DNA from: Psychrosphaera haliotis
GTDB taxonomy: Bacteria; Pseudomonadota; Gammaproteobacteria; Enterobacterales; Alteromonadaceae
Assembly: GCF_039523615.1 (NCBI RefSeq)
Contig: NZ_BAAAFQ010000007.1
Coordinates: 501,361-565,360, forward strand
Length of the DNA stretch: 64,000 nt
Direction: 5' to 3'
The position numbers and the translations under genes are program-made. The notes under the pieces were generated by a model. The model searched no databases and was not told the origin of the DNA. It saw only the letters and a program-made list of their open reading frames with translations. Below, piece after piece: positions 26,323-35,185 of the stretch (position 1 is its first letter; each line of letters begins with the position of its first letter).

Positions 26323-29300
26323 ATGATTGAATCAATTATTAGATGGTCTATCGGCAATCGTTTCTTTGTTTTGTTGATTACCTTAATTATCGCGTTTGGT
26401 GGTTTGTATTCATTACAAAAAACACCAGTAGATGCACTCCCCGATCTTTCTGATGTGCAGGTGATAATTAAGACGAGCTATCCGGGACAGGCACCACAAG
26501 TAGTGCAAGATCAAGTGACGTTTCCCCTTACTACAGCCATGTTGTCAGTACCGGGAGCGCAAACTGTTCGTGGTTACTCATTTTTTGGTGATTCCTACGT
26601 CTATATCATTTTTGATGATGATACTGATTTGTATTGGGCTAGAAGCAGAGTACTTGAATACTTAAGCCAAGTAGCATCAAGCCTGCCTGATTCGGCAAAA
26701 CCACAATTAGGACCTGATGCGACAGGTGTGGGTTGGGTATACATCTACGCTTTAACAGATAAATCTGGAAACCATGATCTAAGCCAATTAAGAAGTATTC
26801 AAGATTGGTTTTTAAAGTATGAATTGCAAACTGTACCGGGCGTGTCTGAGGTTTCCGCCGTTGGCGGTATGGTTAAGCAATATCAGGTACAAGTTGATCC
26901 CGACAAGCTCAGAGCTTATAACGTGCCGTTAAGTCATATCCAAATGGCACTTAAACGAGGCAATAAAGAAACGGGCGCATCTGTTGTGGAAATGGCTGAA
27001 GCTGAATATATGGTTACCGCAACGGGGTATATTCAATCAGTTAGTGATATAGAGAAAATCCCACTTGGTATTAACGAACAAGGCACGCCATTGCGTATTG
27101 GTGATGTTGCTACCGTTAATTTAGGGCCTCAAATGCGCCGTGGTATCGCAGAGCTAAATGGTGAAGGAGAAGTTGTTGGTGGTGTTGTCGTTATGCGCTT
27201 TGGTGAAAACGCTCAACAAACCATAAACGGGGTAAAAGAAAAACTTGAATCGCTTAAATCTTCTCTACCAGAGGGGGTGGAGATTGTCCCTGTTTATGAC
27301 AGATCGAAGTTAATAGATCGTGCTGTTGATAATCTTTGGAGCAAGTTGCTAGAGGAGCTTGCAGTCGTTGCTATTGTCTGTGTGGCTTTCCTATTTCATC
27401 TTCGCTCATCTATTGTGGCAGTTGTTACTCTGCCATTAGGTATCTTGGTGTCGTTCATTATCATGTATATGCAAGGCATCAATGCCAACATTATGTCTTT
27501 AGGCGGTATCGCTATTGCGATTGGTGCGATGACTGATGGTGCAATAGTGATGATTGAAAATATGCACAAGCATATGGAGAAAACACCACTAACAGATGAA
27601 AATCGCTGGCAAATTGTTGCTAAGGCTGCGAGTGAAGTAGGCCCTGCACTATTTTTTAGCTTACTGATCATTACAGTCTCATTCTTACCTGTATTTATCT
27701 TGGAAGCGCAAGAAGGAAGAATGTTCTCTCCGCTCGCCTATACAAAAACCTATGCAATGGCGGCATCAGCAGGTTTGGCGATCACATTGGTGCCTGTTTT
27801 GATGGGCTACTTTATTCGAGGCAAAGTTGTTTCTGAAAAGAAAAACCCGTTAAACCGATTATTGATTGCTATCTACATGCCTGTTTTAAAGCAAGTCATG
27901 AAGTTTCCAAAATCGACAATAGTAGCAGCAATATTAGTGACTATCGTTGGCTTTTGGCCTGTCGATAAAATTGGTAGTGAATTCATTCCGCCATTGGATG
28001 AAGGCGATCTCATGTATATGCCTACTACCTATCCCGGTATTTCAATTGGTAAAGCAAGGGAGTTATTGCAGCAAACAGACAAGCTTATTCGCACTGTGCC
28101 AGAAGTTGAAACTGTATTTGGTAAAGTAGGAAGAGCTGAAACTGCAACCGATCCTGCACCTTTAACCATGATTGAAACCTTTATTCAATTGAAGCCACAA
28201 GAGCAGTGGCGAGAGGGTGTGACTACTGAATCGTTAAAAGCTGAGTTTGATAAATTGGTTAAGTTTCCGGGCTTAACGAATGCTTGGGTTATGCCAATCA
28301 AGACCCGAATCGACATGTTAGCAACAGGCATAAAAACGCCTGTGGGTATTAAAGTCGCCGGACCAGAGCTTGATGTGATTCAGGAAATCGGCCAACAAAT
28401 AGAGCAAATTTTACCCGAAGTTACAGGCACAGCATCAGTTTACTCAGAGCGAGTTGCAGGTGGACGATATATCAAGGTTGATATTTCACGCGATAAGGCA
28501 AGTCGCTTTGGGTTAAACATCGAAGATGTTCAACAAGTGGTTTCTACAGCTATTGGTGGTATGAACGTTACCCAAACGGTAGAAGGTCAAGAGCGTTACC
28601 CTGTTAACTTACGCTATCCGCAAGACTATCGAGACTCTCCTGAGCAGCTATCACGATTACCTGTTGTAACACCAAGTGGTCAACGCATTGCACTAGGTGA
28701 TGTCGCAGATATTCGAGTTGAGAACGGTCCGCCGGGGATTAAGAGTGAAAATGCTCGTTTAAATGGCTGGACGTTTATCGATATAGACGGTGTTGACGTA
28801 GGTACTTATGTTGAAAGTGCAAAAATACACTTGGCTAATAATCTAAAACTACCAGCAGGTTATTCAATTACTTGGGCTGGGCAATACGAATATATGGAAA
28901 GAGCGAAAGAAAAGCTCACCTATGTATTGCCTTTAACACTCGCCATTATTGTTATTCTACTTTACTTAAACTTCAGAGCGTTTAGTGAGGTGGCTATCAT
29001 TATCGTTACCTTGCCGATGGCGATGATTGGTGGCTTATGGTTGATGTATCTGGAAGGGTTTAACTTCTCTGTGGCTGTTGGCGTGGGCTTTATTGCTCTA
29101 GCTGGGGTAGCGGTTGAGATTGGTGTGATAATGTTGGTCTATCTCAATCAGGCACTTGCTGAGCTTAAGGAAAAAGCTGAAGAGCGAGCTGAACCTATCT
29201 CTGATGATGCATATCAAGATGCATTATTGCACGGTGCAGGCTTACGAGTTCGTCCAGTAATGATGACAGTTGCAACAATCATTATCGGCTTGATGCCCAT

Positions 29301-29487
29301 TTTATATGGTACAGGAACAGGTTCGGAGATTATGAGTCGTATTGCTGCACCTATGGTAGGCGGAATGACAAGTGCTGTGCTACTCACTCTTATTGTGCTC
29401 CCAGTAATTTACTCAATCGTTAAAAAGCCAGAATTAAACGCCTTTAACAAGGAGCTTTCTAAGGCGGAGCTAAAAAGTAATGCTTAG
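26323..29487 (+). CDS. cusA: Copper/silver RND efflux pump CusA
   Basis: A 1054-residue inner-membrane pump. The TM4 motif AIAIGAMTDGAIVMIEN, with Asp405 at the E. coli CusA position, marks the Cu(I)/Ag(I) branch, and APLTMIET and RIDMLATG contain methionines at positions I align with CusA Met573 and Met623. The third site reads RFGLNIED, so the Met672 position appears to be Leu. It follows the adaptor by 14 bases with a GGGAG site and is followed by copC. Exports periplasmic and membrane-delivered copper through CusC. Confidence 0.94.
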   Translation: MIESIIRWSIGNRFFVLLITLIIAFGGLYSLQKTPVDALPDLSDVQVIIKTSYPGQAPQVVQDQVTFPLTTAMLSVPGAQTVRGYSFFGDSYVYIIFDDDTDLYWARSRVLEYLSQVASSLPDSAKPQLGPDATGVGWVYIYALTDKSGNHDLSQLRSIQDWFLKYELQTVPGVSEVSAVGGMVKQYQVQVDPDKLRAYNVPLSHIQMALKRGNKETGASVVEMAEAEYMVTATGYIQSVSDIEKIPLGINEQGTPLRIGDVATVNLGPQMRRGIAELNGEGEVVGGVVVMRFGENAQQTINGVKEKLESLKSSLPEGVEIVPVYDRSKLIDRAVDNLWSKLLEELAVVAIVCVAFLFHLRSSIVAVVTLPLGILVSFIIMYMQGINANIMSLGGIAIAIGAMTDGAIVMIENMHKHMEKTPLTDENRWQIVAKAASEVGPALFFSLLIITVSFLPVFILEAQEGRMFSPLAYTKTYAMAASAGLAITLVPVLMGYFIRGKVVSEKKNPLNRLLIAIYMPVLKQVMKFPKSTIVAAILVTIVGFWPVDKIGSEFIPPLDEGDLMYMPTTYPGISIGKARELLQQTDKLIRTVPEVETVFGKVGRAETATDPAPLTMIETFIQLKPQEQWREGVTTESLKAEFDKLVKFPGLTNAWVMPIKTRIDMLATGIKTPVGIKVAGPELDVIQEIGQQIEQILPEVTGTASVYSERVAGGRYIKVDISRDKASRFGLNIEDVQQVVSTAIGGMNVTQTVEGQERYPVNLRYPQDYRDSPEQLSRLPVVTPSGQRIALGDVADIRVENGPPGIKSENARLNGWTFIDIDGVDVGTYVESAKIHLANNLKLPAGYSITWAGQYEYMERAKEKLTYVLPLTLAIIVILLYLNFRAFSEVAIIIVTLPMAMIGGLWLMYLEGFNFSVAVGVGFIALAGVAVEIGVIMLVYLNQALAELKEKAEERAEPISDDAYQDALLHGAGLRVRPVMMTVATIIIGLMPILYGTGTGSEIMSRIAAPMVGGMTSAVLLTLIVLPVIYSIVKKPELNAFNKELSKAELKSNA

Positions 29488-29540
29488 CGAAGTTAAGAAA
29501 CCATAAATAGCAATTTCAATAAACTAAAATAGAGGTAAAT

Positions 29541-29888
29541 ATGAAAAAACTAATTAAATTTTTAACCGTAATCAGTGTCGTTTTTAGTAGTGCGGTATTT
29601 GCGCATGTGCATCTTGAAAAAAGTGTGCCTGCTGATAATGCAATGCTAATGAATCCTCCAGAAGAATTAACTTTGATGTTCACCAAAGAGGTACGGGTTG
29701 TAAAAGTTTCATTGGCCAATAAACAAGGCGAAGAATTTAAATTTGGATTCGAGCCTTCTAAAGTCGCTACTAGCAAATTTACATGGAAACTACCTAAATT
29801 AGCTCCTGCAAACTACGCTGTGGATGTAACCTTCTTAGGTAACGATGGTCATAAAATGAAACATAGCTTCGGCTTTATGGTTCACTAA
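29541..29888 (+). CDS. copC: Copper resistance protein CopC
   Basis: A 115-residue periplasmic protein. The signal peptide ends at about AVFA, giving the mature start HVHLEKSVPADN in which the N-terminal His is a Cu(II) ligand, as in CopC. Later residues (LTLMFTKEV, GHKMKHSFGFMVH) complete the beta-barrel Cu site. An AGAGG site precedes the ATG. It pairs with the following copD, the common arrangement for periplasmic copper binding and transfer to the inner membrane. Confidence 0.9.
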   Translation: MKKLIKFLTVISVVFSSAVFAHVHLEKSVPADNAMLMNPPEELTLMFTKEVRVVKVSLANKQGEEFKFGFEPSKVATSKFTWKLPKLAPANYAVDVTFLGNDGHKMKHSFGFMVH

Positions 29889-29907
29889 AATAGGCGGTGT
29901 GATTGAT

Positions 29908-30795
29908 ATGGAAATGTATATCTGGAATACAGTCATTGTACTGTCAAAAATTGTATTTTACGTCGGCTTTGCCTGTATTGCAGGTTATACATTTTTCAGG
30001 CAAATATTTGAGAATAATGAATCTCATACTAATGCTGTAATAGCGAATTTAACGTGGACAAGAACTTATATAGTTATGGCTTTGATCGCTAATATTACTT
30101 GGTTCTTTGCCAGTACTGGTGCAATGGCAGAAGAGGGAATTCAGGGGGCGATAGACGCTGATATATTGGCTATTATGTGGGACTCCTCTGTCGGCACTGG
30201 AGCTTTGCTTCGAGCGCTTGGGCTAGTTACCGCAATAATCGCTTTAGCTTTAAGGTTCAAACTCGCTGTGAACTCGTACTTAAAACAAAGCGCTTTAATG
30301 TTGAGTTTATTAATCCTTGCATACTCATTCACGTTACTGGGTCATATTTCTGAGTTAGGCACAATTGAAAAAGGCTTGCTTATTTTGCATGTGCTCGTTA
30401 TGGCATGGTGGTTTGGGGCGTTATTGCCATTAAAACAGGCTTGCCATCAGCTAAGTTATGCAGAACTTCATTTGCTGATGGAAAGCTTTGGCAAACAAGC
30501 AAGTTTTACATTGAGCCTATTGTTGGTAGCAGGCCTCTGGCTCGTGATTCAATTGGTCGGAAGTCTTGATGCACTAATAAGCTCAAGTTACGGACAAACA
30601 CTGTTGTTTAAATTGGCCCTTGTAGTGTCTATTTTGGCACTTGCTGCTAAACATAAACTAATACTCGTTCCACAACTTAAAAATAGTCAAGGCAGAGAGG
30701 CTTTATCTAAATCTATCTCGATAGAAATGGTAGTAGCTTTTGCCATTTTATCTGTAACGGCTGGGCTTACTAGTGTTGTTGGCCCTGCAAATTAA
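29908..30795 (+). CDS. copD: Copper resistance protein CopD
   Basis: A 295-residue inner-membrane protein with about eight hydrophobic helices; conserved stretches include LGHISELGTIEKGLLILHVL and AWWFGALLPL, the CopD core with histidines in the membrane. It works with CopC in copper transfer across the inner membrane. ATG 29908 is chosen; a GTG at 29899 sits too close to the AGGCGG ribosome site. It lies 19 bases after copC. Confidence 0.9.
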   Translation: MEMYIWNTVIVLSKIVFYVGFACIAGYTFFRQIFENNESHTNAVIANLTWTRTYIVMALIANITWFFASTGAMAEEGIQGAIDADILAIMWDSSVGTGALLRALGLVTAIIALALRFKLAVNSYLKQSALMLSLLILAYSFTLLGHISELGTIEKGLLILHVLVMAWWFGALLPLKQACHQLSYAELHLLMESFGKQASFTLSLLLVAGLWLVIQLVGSLDALISSSYGQTLLFKLALVVSILALAAKHKLILVPQLKNSQGREALSKSISIEMVVAFAILSVTAGLTSVVGPAN

Positions 30796-30810
30796 AACCT
30801 AAAAGAGAGA

Positions 30811-31281
30811 ATGAAAATGAAAACAATAAATATATTACTCGTTTTATTAATGACGTTTAGTTTCGCAGCAAACGCTCATGGTGATAAGAACAAAGACAAA
30901 GGTTTGTTTAAAGGTATAGATACCCCTGCCGCAAAAGTTGTTTTGGCATTTCATCAAGCACTTGAAACTGGCAATCAAAAACAGGCTAGAGCGCAGTTAG
31001 CGGATGATGTCACCATTTTCGAGGGAAGCCGCGTTGAAAGGAGCGCTGATGAATATGCTCATCATCATATGTTGTCGGATATGAAGTATTTAGCAGCGAT
31101 GAAGAGCGACACACTTGAACATCAAGTGACGATACTTGGAAATACCGCTATCTCTGCGTCGCGTAGTCAAACTACAGGTACTCATAAAGGTGTTGAACGC
31201 GATTATCAAGGCATGGAAACGATGGTGCTGGAAAAACAAAATGGTGAATGGAAGATTAAGCACATTCATTGGTCACATTAA
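30811..31281 (+). CDS. Periplasmic NTF2/SnoaL-like protein in the copper operon
   Basis: A 156-residue protein with a signal peptide (to FAANAHG) and one NTF2-like cone domain (VVLAFHQALETGNQKQARAQ, then YQGMETMVLEKQNGEWKIKH). It has several histidines (YAHHHMLSDM, IKHIHWSH) that could bind metal. NTF2-like proteins of this kind recur between copD and copA genes in marine gammaproteobacteria, but no enzymatic role is established. Same operon: 15 bases after copD, 27 before copA. Confidence 0.8.
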   Translation: MKMKTINILLVLLMTFSFAANAHGDKNKDKGLFKGIDTPAAKVVLAFHQALETGNQKQARAQLADDVTIFEGSRVERSADEYAHHHMLSDMKYLAAMKSDTLEHQVTILGNTAISASRSQTTGTHKGVERDYQGMETMVLEKQNGEWKIKHIHWSH

Positions 31282-31308
31282 TTTATTGGTTAAATAACGG
31301 AGTACAAA

Positions 31309-33132
31309 ATGAGAATTAAAAGTCCATTACATCAAGTTTCTACGCCACGTAGACGCTTTGTACAAGGTGTAATTGCTGGCGGTGTATTAGCTGCTTTTCC
31401 AAGTGTTCTTCATGCAGCTTCATCTTTGATTGCTGGAACTTCAACAGGTACTGCGCCCGAACTAAGTGGAGAAGTAATAGATTTAGTGATAGATGAGTCA
31501 CCCGTAAACTTCACAGGTGTTGTAAGAATGGCTACAACAATCAATGGCTCAATACCAGCTCCTACCTTGCGCCTCAGAGAAGGTGATGACGTTACTATCA
31601 GGGTAACTAATAAATTATCAGTGCCGAGTTCAATTCATTGGCATGGGATCATTCTTCCGTATCAAATGGATGGCGTACCGGGTATTAGCTTTAAAGGTAT
31701 AATGCCGGGTGAAACCTTTGTTTATAAATTTAAGCTGCAACAAAGCGGCACATATTGGTATCACTCACACAGTGGCTTTCAAGAAATGACAGGTATGTAC
31801 GGCGCATTAATTATTGAGCCAAGAGAAAAGGATATTATTAGTGCTGACAATGAGCATGTTATCCAATTGTCTGATTGGACTGATGATGACCCAATGGATT
31901 TGTTCCGCAAGTTAAAAGTACAGAGCGATGTATTTAACTTTAATCAACCTACTGTTCCAGAGTTTTTTGATGACATTTCAAATAGCAGCGTTTCAAATGC
32001 GCTACAACGCCGGGAAATGTGGAATAAAATGAGAATGAACCCTACAGATCTTGCAGACTTATCAGCATCTGCAATGACTTTTTTAATGAATGGTTGTGCG
32101 CCTTTGACAAACTGGCGTGGAATGTTTAAAGCTGGCGAAAAGGTTAGGCTTAGATTTATTAACGGTTCTAGCAATACGTTTTTTGATGTAAGAATACCTG
32201 AGCTGAAGTTAACAGTTGTACAAGCTGATGGACAAAATGTTGAACCTGTGACAGTAGATGAATTTAGATTTGGTCCCGGTGAAACTTATGATGTACTTGT
32301 CGAGCCAAAAAATGATGCATATACGATTTTTGCACAAAGCATGGATCGCTCAGGTTATGCTAAAGGTACTTTATCAATGGCACCTAACGTTGATGCACCA
32401 GTACCTTCTTTAGACCCCGTTGAGTGGTTAACGATGACAGATATGATGGGCAATATGACCCATGATAGTGTGCATTCTACAATGGCTGATACGGCAGGTA
32501 TGTCGGGCATGAATTCTAATAAAATGGATCATAGTGCAATGGGTCATGGAGCGATGGCAATGGATCATAGTAAACATGGAATGACTAAAAACCCATTAGC
32601 TGTTGCTAGCACTAAAGTGCGTCATGCAAAAACAGAGTATGGAGCTTCTGTTGATATGCGTGTTGATATGCCTAGAACAAACCTTGATGATCCCGGTATA
32701 GGTTTACGTAAAAATGGACGCCGTGTTTTAACACTTGCAGATTTACATTCTCTTGAGGGAATTACAAACCAGCAAGAGCCAGAGGCTGAAATTGAATTAC
32801 ATTTAACTGGAAACATGGAGCGTTATAGCTGGTCATTTGATGGCTTGGAATTTGGAAAAAGCACGCCAGTTCACATGAAGCATAATCAACGTTTAAGAGT
32901 TATTTTACAAAACGATACAATGATGACACATCCCATGCACCTGCATGGTATGTGGAGCGATTTGGAGAATGAAAAAGGTGATGTACAGGTTCGTCGCCAT
33001 ACTATCCCTGTACAACCAGCGCAAAGAATTAGTTTTTTAACAACACCTCATGACGTAGGTCGCTGGGCATGGCATTGCCATTTATTATTCCACATGGATG
33101 CAGGTATGTTTAGAGAGGTAGTTGTATCATGA
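31309..33132 (+). CDS. copA: Periplasmic multicopper oxidase CopA
   Basis: A 607-residue protein with a twin-arginine signal (RRRFVQGVIAGG at about residues 14-25), three cupredoxin domains and the four Cu-ligand motifs HWHG, YWYHSHSG, HPMHLHG and HCHLLFHMDAGM. Between domains lies a Met/His-rich loop (MDHSAMGHGAMAMDHSKHGM) that binds extra copper, as in CopA of Pseudomonas. It oxidises Cu(I) to the less toxic Cu(II) in the periplasm. Its TGA overlaps the copB start (ATGA). Distinct from the P-type ATPase of the same name at 37434. Confidence 0.94.
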   Translation: MRIKSPLHQVSTPRRRFVQGVIAGGVLAAFPSVLHAASSLIAGTSTGTAPELSGEVIDLVIDESPVNFTGVVRMATTINGSIPAPTLRLREGDDVTIRVTNKLSVPSSIHWHGIILPYQMDGVPGISFKGIMPGETFVYKFKLQQSGTYWYHSHSGFQEMTGMYGALIIEPREKDIISADNEHVIQLSDWTDDDPMDLFRKLKVQSDVFNFNQPTVPEFFDDISNSSVSNALQRREMWNKMRMNPTDLADLSASAMTFLMNGCAPLTNWRGMFKAGEKVRLRFINGSSNTFFDVRIPELKLTVVQADGQNVEPVTVDEFRFGPGETYDVLVEPKNDAYTIFAQSMDRSGYAKGTLSMAPNVDAPVPSLDPVEWLTMTDMMGNMTHDSVHSTMADTAGMSGMNSNKMDHSAMGHGAMAMDHSKHGMTKNPLAVASTKVRHAKTEYGASVDMRVDMPRTNLDDPGIGLRKNGRRVLTLADLHSLEGITNQQEPEAEIELHLTGNMERYSWSFDGLEFGKSTPVHMKHNQRLRVILQNDTMMTHPMHLHGMWSDLENEKGDVQVRRHTIPVQPAQRISFLTTPHDVGRWAWHCHLLFHMDAGMFREVVVS

Positions 33133-33995
33133 AAAAATTAATACTAACCAATACGTTAAGACTATTATTAATAGGTTTGCCCCTTATAAGTGTATCTGTA
33201 TCTGTATCTGCAAAAGATGAGATGACTGAGATGGGTGATTCTAAAATGCAAGCACAAGGTGGAGATGCACCTAAAGATGCTAGAGACCCCCATGCTTATG
33301 CAGCAGGTACAACTTTGACTGAAGGCCCTTATGCACTCAGTAGCGACAAACGACTGACTTTGGCAGATGAGCATTCATTTTACGCGCTACTAGGGGATCG
33401 TCTTGAATATAATGAGCAAACAAACGCAGGTGTTTTTGACTTTCAGGCATGGTATGGCACTACTTTTGATAGATTAGTCATCAAAACTGAAGGAGATTTT
33501 AGCGAAGGTAATTTAGAGGAGAACCAAACAGATTTTCTATGGGGCCACGCAATATCTGCTTATTGGGATACACAAGTCGGTATTCGACTTGATTACAATA
33601 ACGAAGGTGAAAACCGCAAATGGCTAGCTTTTGGTTTACAAGGTCTAGCCCCCTACTGGTTTGAAATTGATATGACTGCGTATTTAGGAGAGCAAGGTAA
33701 TAGTGCATTTTCGATCGAAGCTGAGTATGAGCTATTACTTACTCAAAAGTTAATTGTTCAACCACGAGCAGAGTTGACGCTTTACGGTAAGGATGACGTC
33801 CAAAATAACCTTGGTAGTGGCTTGTCTAGCAGTGCTATTGGTTTTCGGGTTCGTTATGAGTTTACCCGCCAGTTTGCTCCCTATGTTGGCGTTGAGTGGA
33901 CAAATAAATTTGGTAATACAGCCGACTTTGCGAAGTTAAATGGGCAAAGTACTCGTGATACTGCTTTTGTTGCAGGTATCAAGTTCTGGCTCTGA
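33129..33995 (+). CDS. copB: Outer-membrane copper resistance protein CopB
   Basis: A 288-residue outer-membrane beta-barrel protein with a signal peptide (to about SVSA) and alternating hydrophobic strands (TDFLWGHAISAYWDTQVGIR, YAPYVGVEW-like end), ending in aromatic FWL as barrel proteins do. The Met-rich N-terminal repeat of Pseudomonas CopB is reduced to a few Met (DEMTEMGDSKMQ). Translationally coupled to copA by an ATGA overlap. Last gene of the cus-cop operon. Confidence 0.9.
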   Translation: MKKLILTNTLRLLLIGLPLISVSVSVSAKDEMTEMGDSKMQAQGGDAPKDARDPHAYAAGTTLTEGPYALSSDKRLTLADEHSFYALLGDRLEYNEQTNAGVFDFQAWYGTTFDRLVIKTEGDFSEGNLEENQTDFLWGHAISAYWDTQVGIRLDYNNEGENRKWLAFGLQGLAPYWFEIDMTAYLGEQGNSAFSIEAEYELLLTQKLIVQPRAELTLYGKDDVQNNLGSGLSSSAIGFRVRYEFTRQFAPYVGVEWTNKFGNTADFAKLNGQSTRDTAFVAGIKFWL

Positions 33996-34025
33996 TATGA
34001 AGAAATACTATATTGACTTGATGAG

Positions 34026-34063
34026 AGCTACCGCAACTATGTTGATGGTAGCTTTCGTTTTTT
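34026..34063 (+). terminator. Terminator after copB
   Basis: AGCTACC (34026-34032) and GGTAGCT (34047-34053) form the stem, loop of 14 bases, then TTCGTTTTTT. It lies 31 bases after the copB stop and closes the long copper operon. A 43-codon frame (33997-34128) overlaps it and is probably not a gene. Confidence 0.7.
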
Positions 34064-34117
34064 GGGATTTAAACCATTTTAGTTATGTTAGGAAAGGCCT
34101 AGCTAATAGTTTTTTTG

Positions 34118-34357
34118 GAAAGAACTAAGAGCAGTAATAGTAAGCTACTTCTTGTTTTCAGTCGGTGCCAGTCTGGTGTATACCTATCAAGGTGGAATAT
34201 CAGCTAAGAAGTAAAGTAGGCGAATGGTTAAGGTTAAAGAGTCAAGGCAAAAAACATCGCCATTGAAAGACGTACAATAGGCCATTTTATCACTTTTGAT
34301 GAACGGGAATTGGATGTGCCCGGGATAGAACCGATTGTTGCAAAGTACTGCGCTTAA
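34118..34357 (+). pseudogene. Decayed CusB-like adaptor N-terminus
   Basis: Two short open stretches in different frames resemble pieces of a CusB-type adaptor: 34118-34214 encodes a membrane anchor-like piece (FSVGASLVYTYQGG, cf. LGAGALSLYQGAG in the intact gene at 24566), and 34241-34357 encodes KNIAIERRTIGHFITFDERE, matching the KNMHTEISTVGYVQYDED region. Stops and a frame change separate them, and the metal-binding segment is missing. This explains part of the 500-base gap after copB as the wreck of another efflux adaptor. Confidence 0.42.
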
Positions 34358-34510
34358 AGCTGAACAATTGGAAAAATGATCCATTACTCAATACCTAGTT
34401 ATGAGCGTAGGGTTTTTATTTCTTTTAATGGTGCTCATGCTTGGCTTCAATCTCATGAGTATAAATTAGACACCCCTTTTATACTTGTGAAGTTAAAGCT
34501 GTTTAAAAAA

Positions 34511-34560
34511 GTAAAAAGTAAAAAGTAAAAAGTAAAAAGTAAAAAGTAAAAAGTAAAAAG
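34511..34560 (+). repeat. Heptanucleotide tandem repeat (GTAAAAA)x7
   Basis: Seven exact copies of GTAAAAA and one extra G. It lies in a non-coding gap about 90 bases upstream of the small RPP-tail gene at 34648. Copy number is likely to vary by slippage; being next to a promoter region, it could shift promoter spacing or DNA bending. Too short and spacer-free for CRISPR. Confidence 0.97.
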
Positions 34561-34580
34561 TTTAGGTTTTAGTTCAAAGG

Positions 34581-34594
34581 TTGATCAAGATCAT
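34581..34594 (+). promoter_or_regulatory. FNR/EtrA-like box
   Basis: TTGATCAAGATCAT matches the FNR consensus TTGAT-N4-ATCAA at 9 of 10 fixed positions. It is 54 bases upstream of the small metal-binding gene at 34648. An oxygen-sensing input to this part of the island is possible; not tested. Confidence 0.5.
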
Positions 34595-34647
34595 AAAATT
34601 ATTTTTATAAAGTGGCTAATATTGTAGGTGATAAATAAGGAATTAAA

Positions 34648-35070
34648 ATGTTTGGACTTTTCAAGTGGTTTAAAATAGTGATGATAACTGTGTTGCTTAC
34701 GCAGCACGGATTTACCGTTGCCAAACCAATGAATTGTGAAGAACACCATAAGGACTCTTCCGATACGCATATTATGCAACCAAGCAAAAATATGCATCAT
34801 CAATCAATGATTGACAATAGTCACTATCACGCTGAAAATTCACAAGATGCTAAGCACAATCATGCTGATGAGGAATGTGAAAAATGTAAAGCTGGTGATT
34901 GTCTTTGCTGCGAAGGTGTTTTTTGTGCAAGCTTTCATTTAAATGCCTATCTTGTGCAAGTGGAAGAAGAAAGTAGCAACAATAGTAACTTGGACTTAAT
35001 TATTCAACGGATACCCCCGCCAGCCTCTGGCATCCATCTCTTACCTTATCGTCCCCCAATTATTGGCTAA
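34648..35070 (+). CDS. His/Cys-rich secreted small protein with RPP tail (CzcI-like)
   Basis: A 140-residue secreted protein: hydrophobic N-terminal signal (FKIVMITVLLTQHGFTVA), a long His-rich part (NMHHQSMIDNSHYHAENSQD), the Cys cluster CEKCKAGDCLCCEGVFCASFH and the C-terminus PYRPPIIG. Closest in plan to the protein at 22154; both are followed by the same 3' element. AAGGAA precedes the ATG. It lies upstream of a porin-like gene. Probably a periplasmic metal buffer. Confidence 0.68.
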   Translation: MFGLFKWFKIVMITVLLTQHGFTVAKPMNCEEHHKDSSDTHIMQPSKNMHHQSMIDNSHYHAENSQDAKHNHADEECEKCKAGDCLCCEGVFCASFHLNAYLVQVEEESSNNSNLDLIIQRIPPPASGIHLLPYRPPIIG

Positions 35071-35074
35071 TCAC

Positions 35075-35099
35075 GGGATCAGTGCGTCTTTTTTTCGCC
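35075..35099 (+). repeat. Conserved 3' element, copy 2
   Basis: GGGATCAGTGCGTC followed by a T run and CGCC, right after the stop codon of the RPP-tail gene, matches the element at 22539-22562. Confidence 0.5.
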
Positions 35100-35129
35100 A
35101 GTCCCATCAAAAATAGAACGATTTATTCA

Positions 35130-35146
35130 TTGGTTTAAATAACCAA
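35130..35146 (+). promoter_or_regulatory. Inverted repeat upstream of porin gene
   Basis: TTGGTT and AACCAA are perfect 6-base arms with a 5-base spacer, 40 bases before the porin start. Could be an operator; binding protein unknown. Confidence 0.35.
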
Positions 35147-35185
35147 CTGTTTTGAACAATTAGCACAATATTTTTGGGAGGCATG

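Noticed and set aside
33997..34128. 43-codon frame after copB with a hydrophobic segment
   Set aside because: It overlaps the terminator hairpin of the cop operon, has no ribosome site and no recognisable family.
34187..34384. 65-codon minus-strand frame
   Set aside because: It lies over the decayed CusB-like fragments and has no ribosome site or family resemblance.
34511..34560. Possible CRISPR array
   Set aside because: The seven units are contiguous 7-mers without spacers and there is no cas gene in the window.
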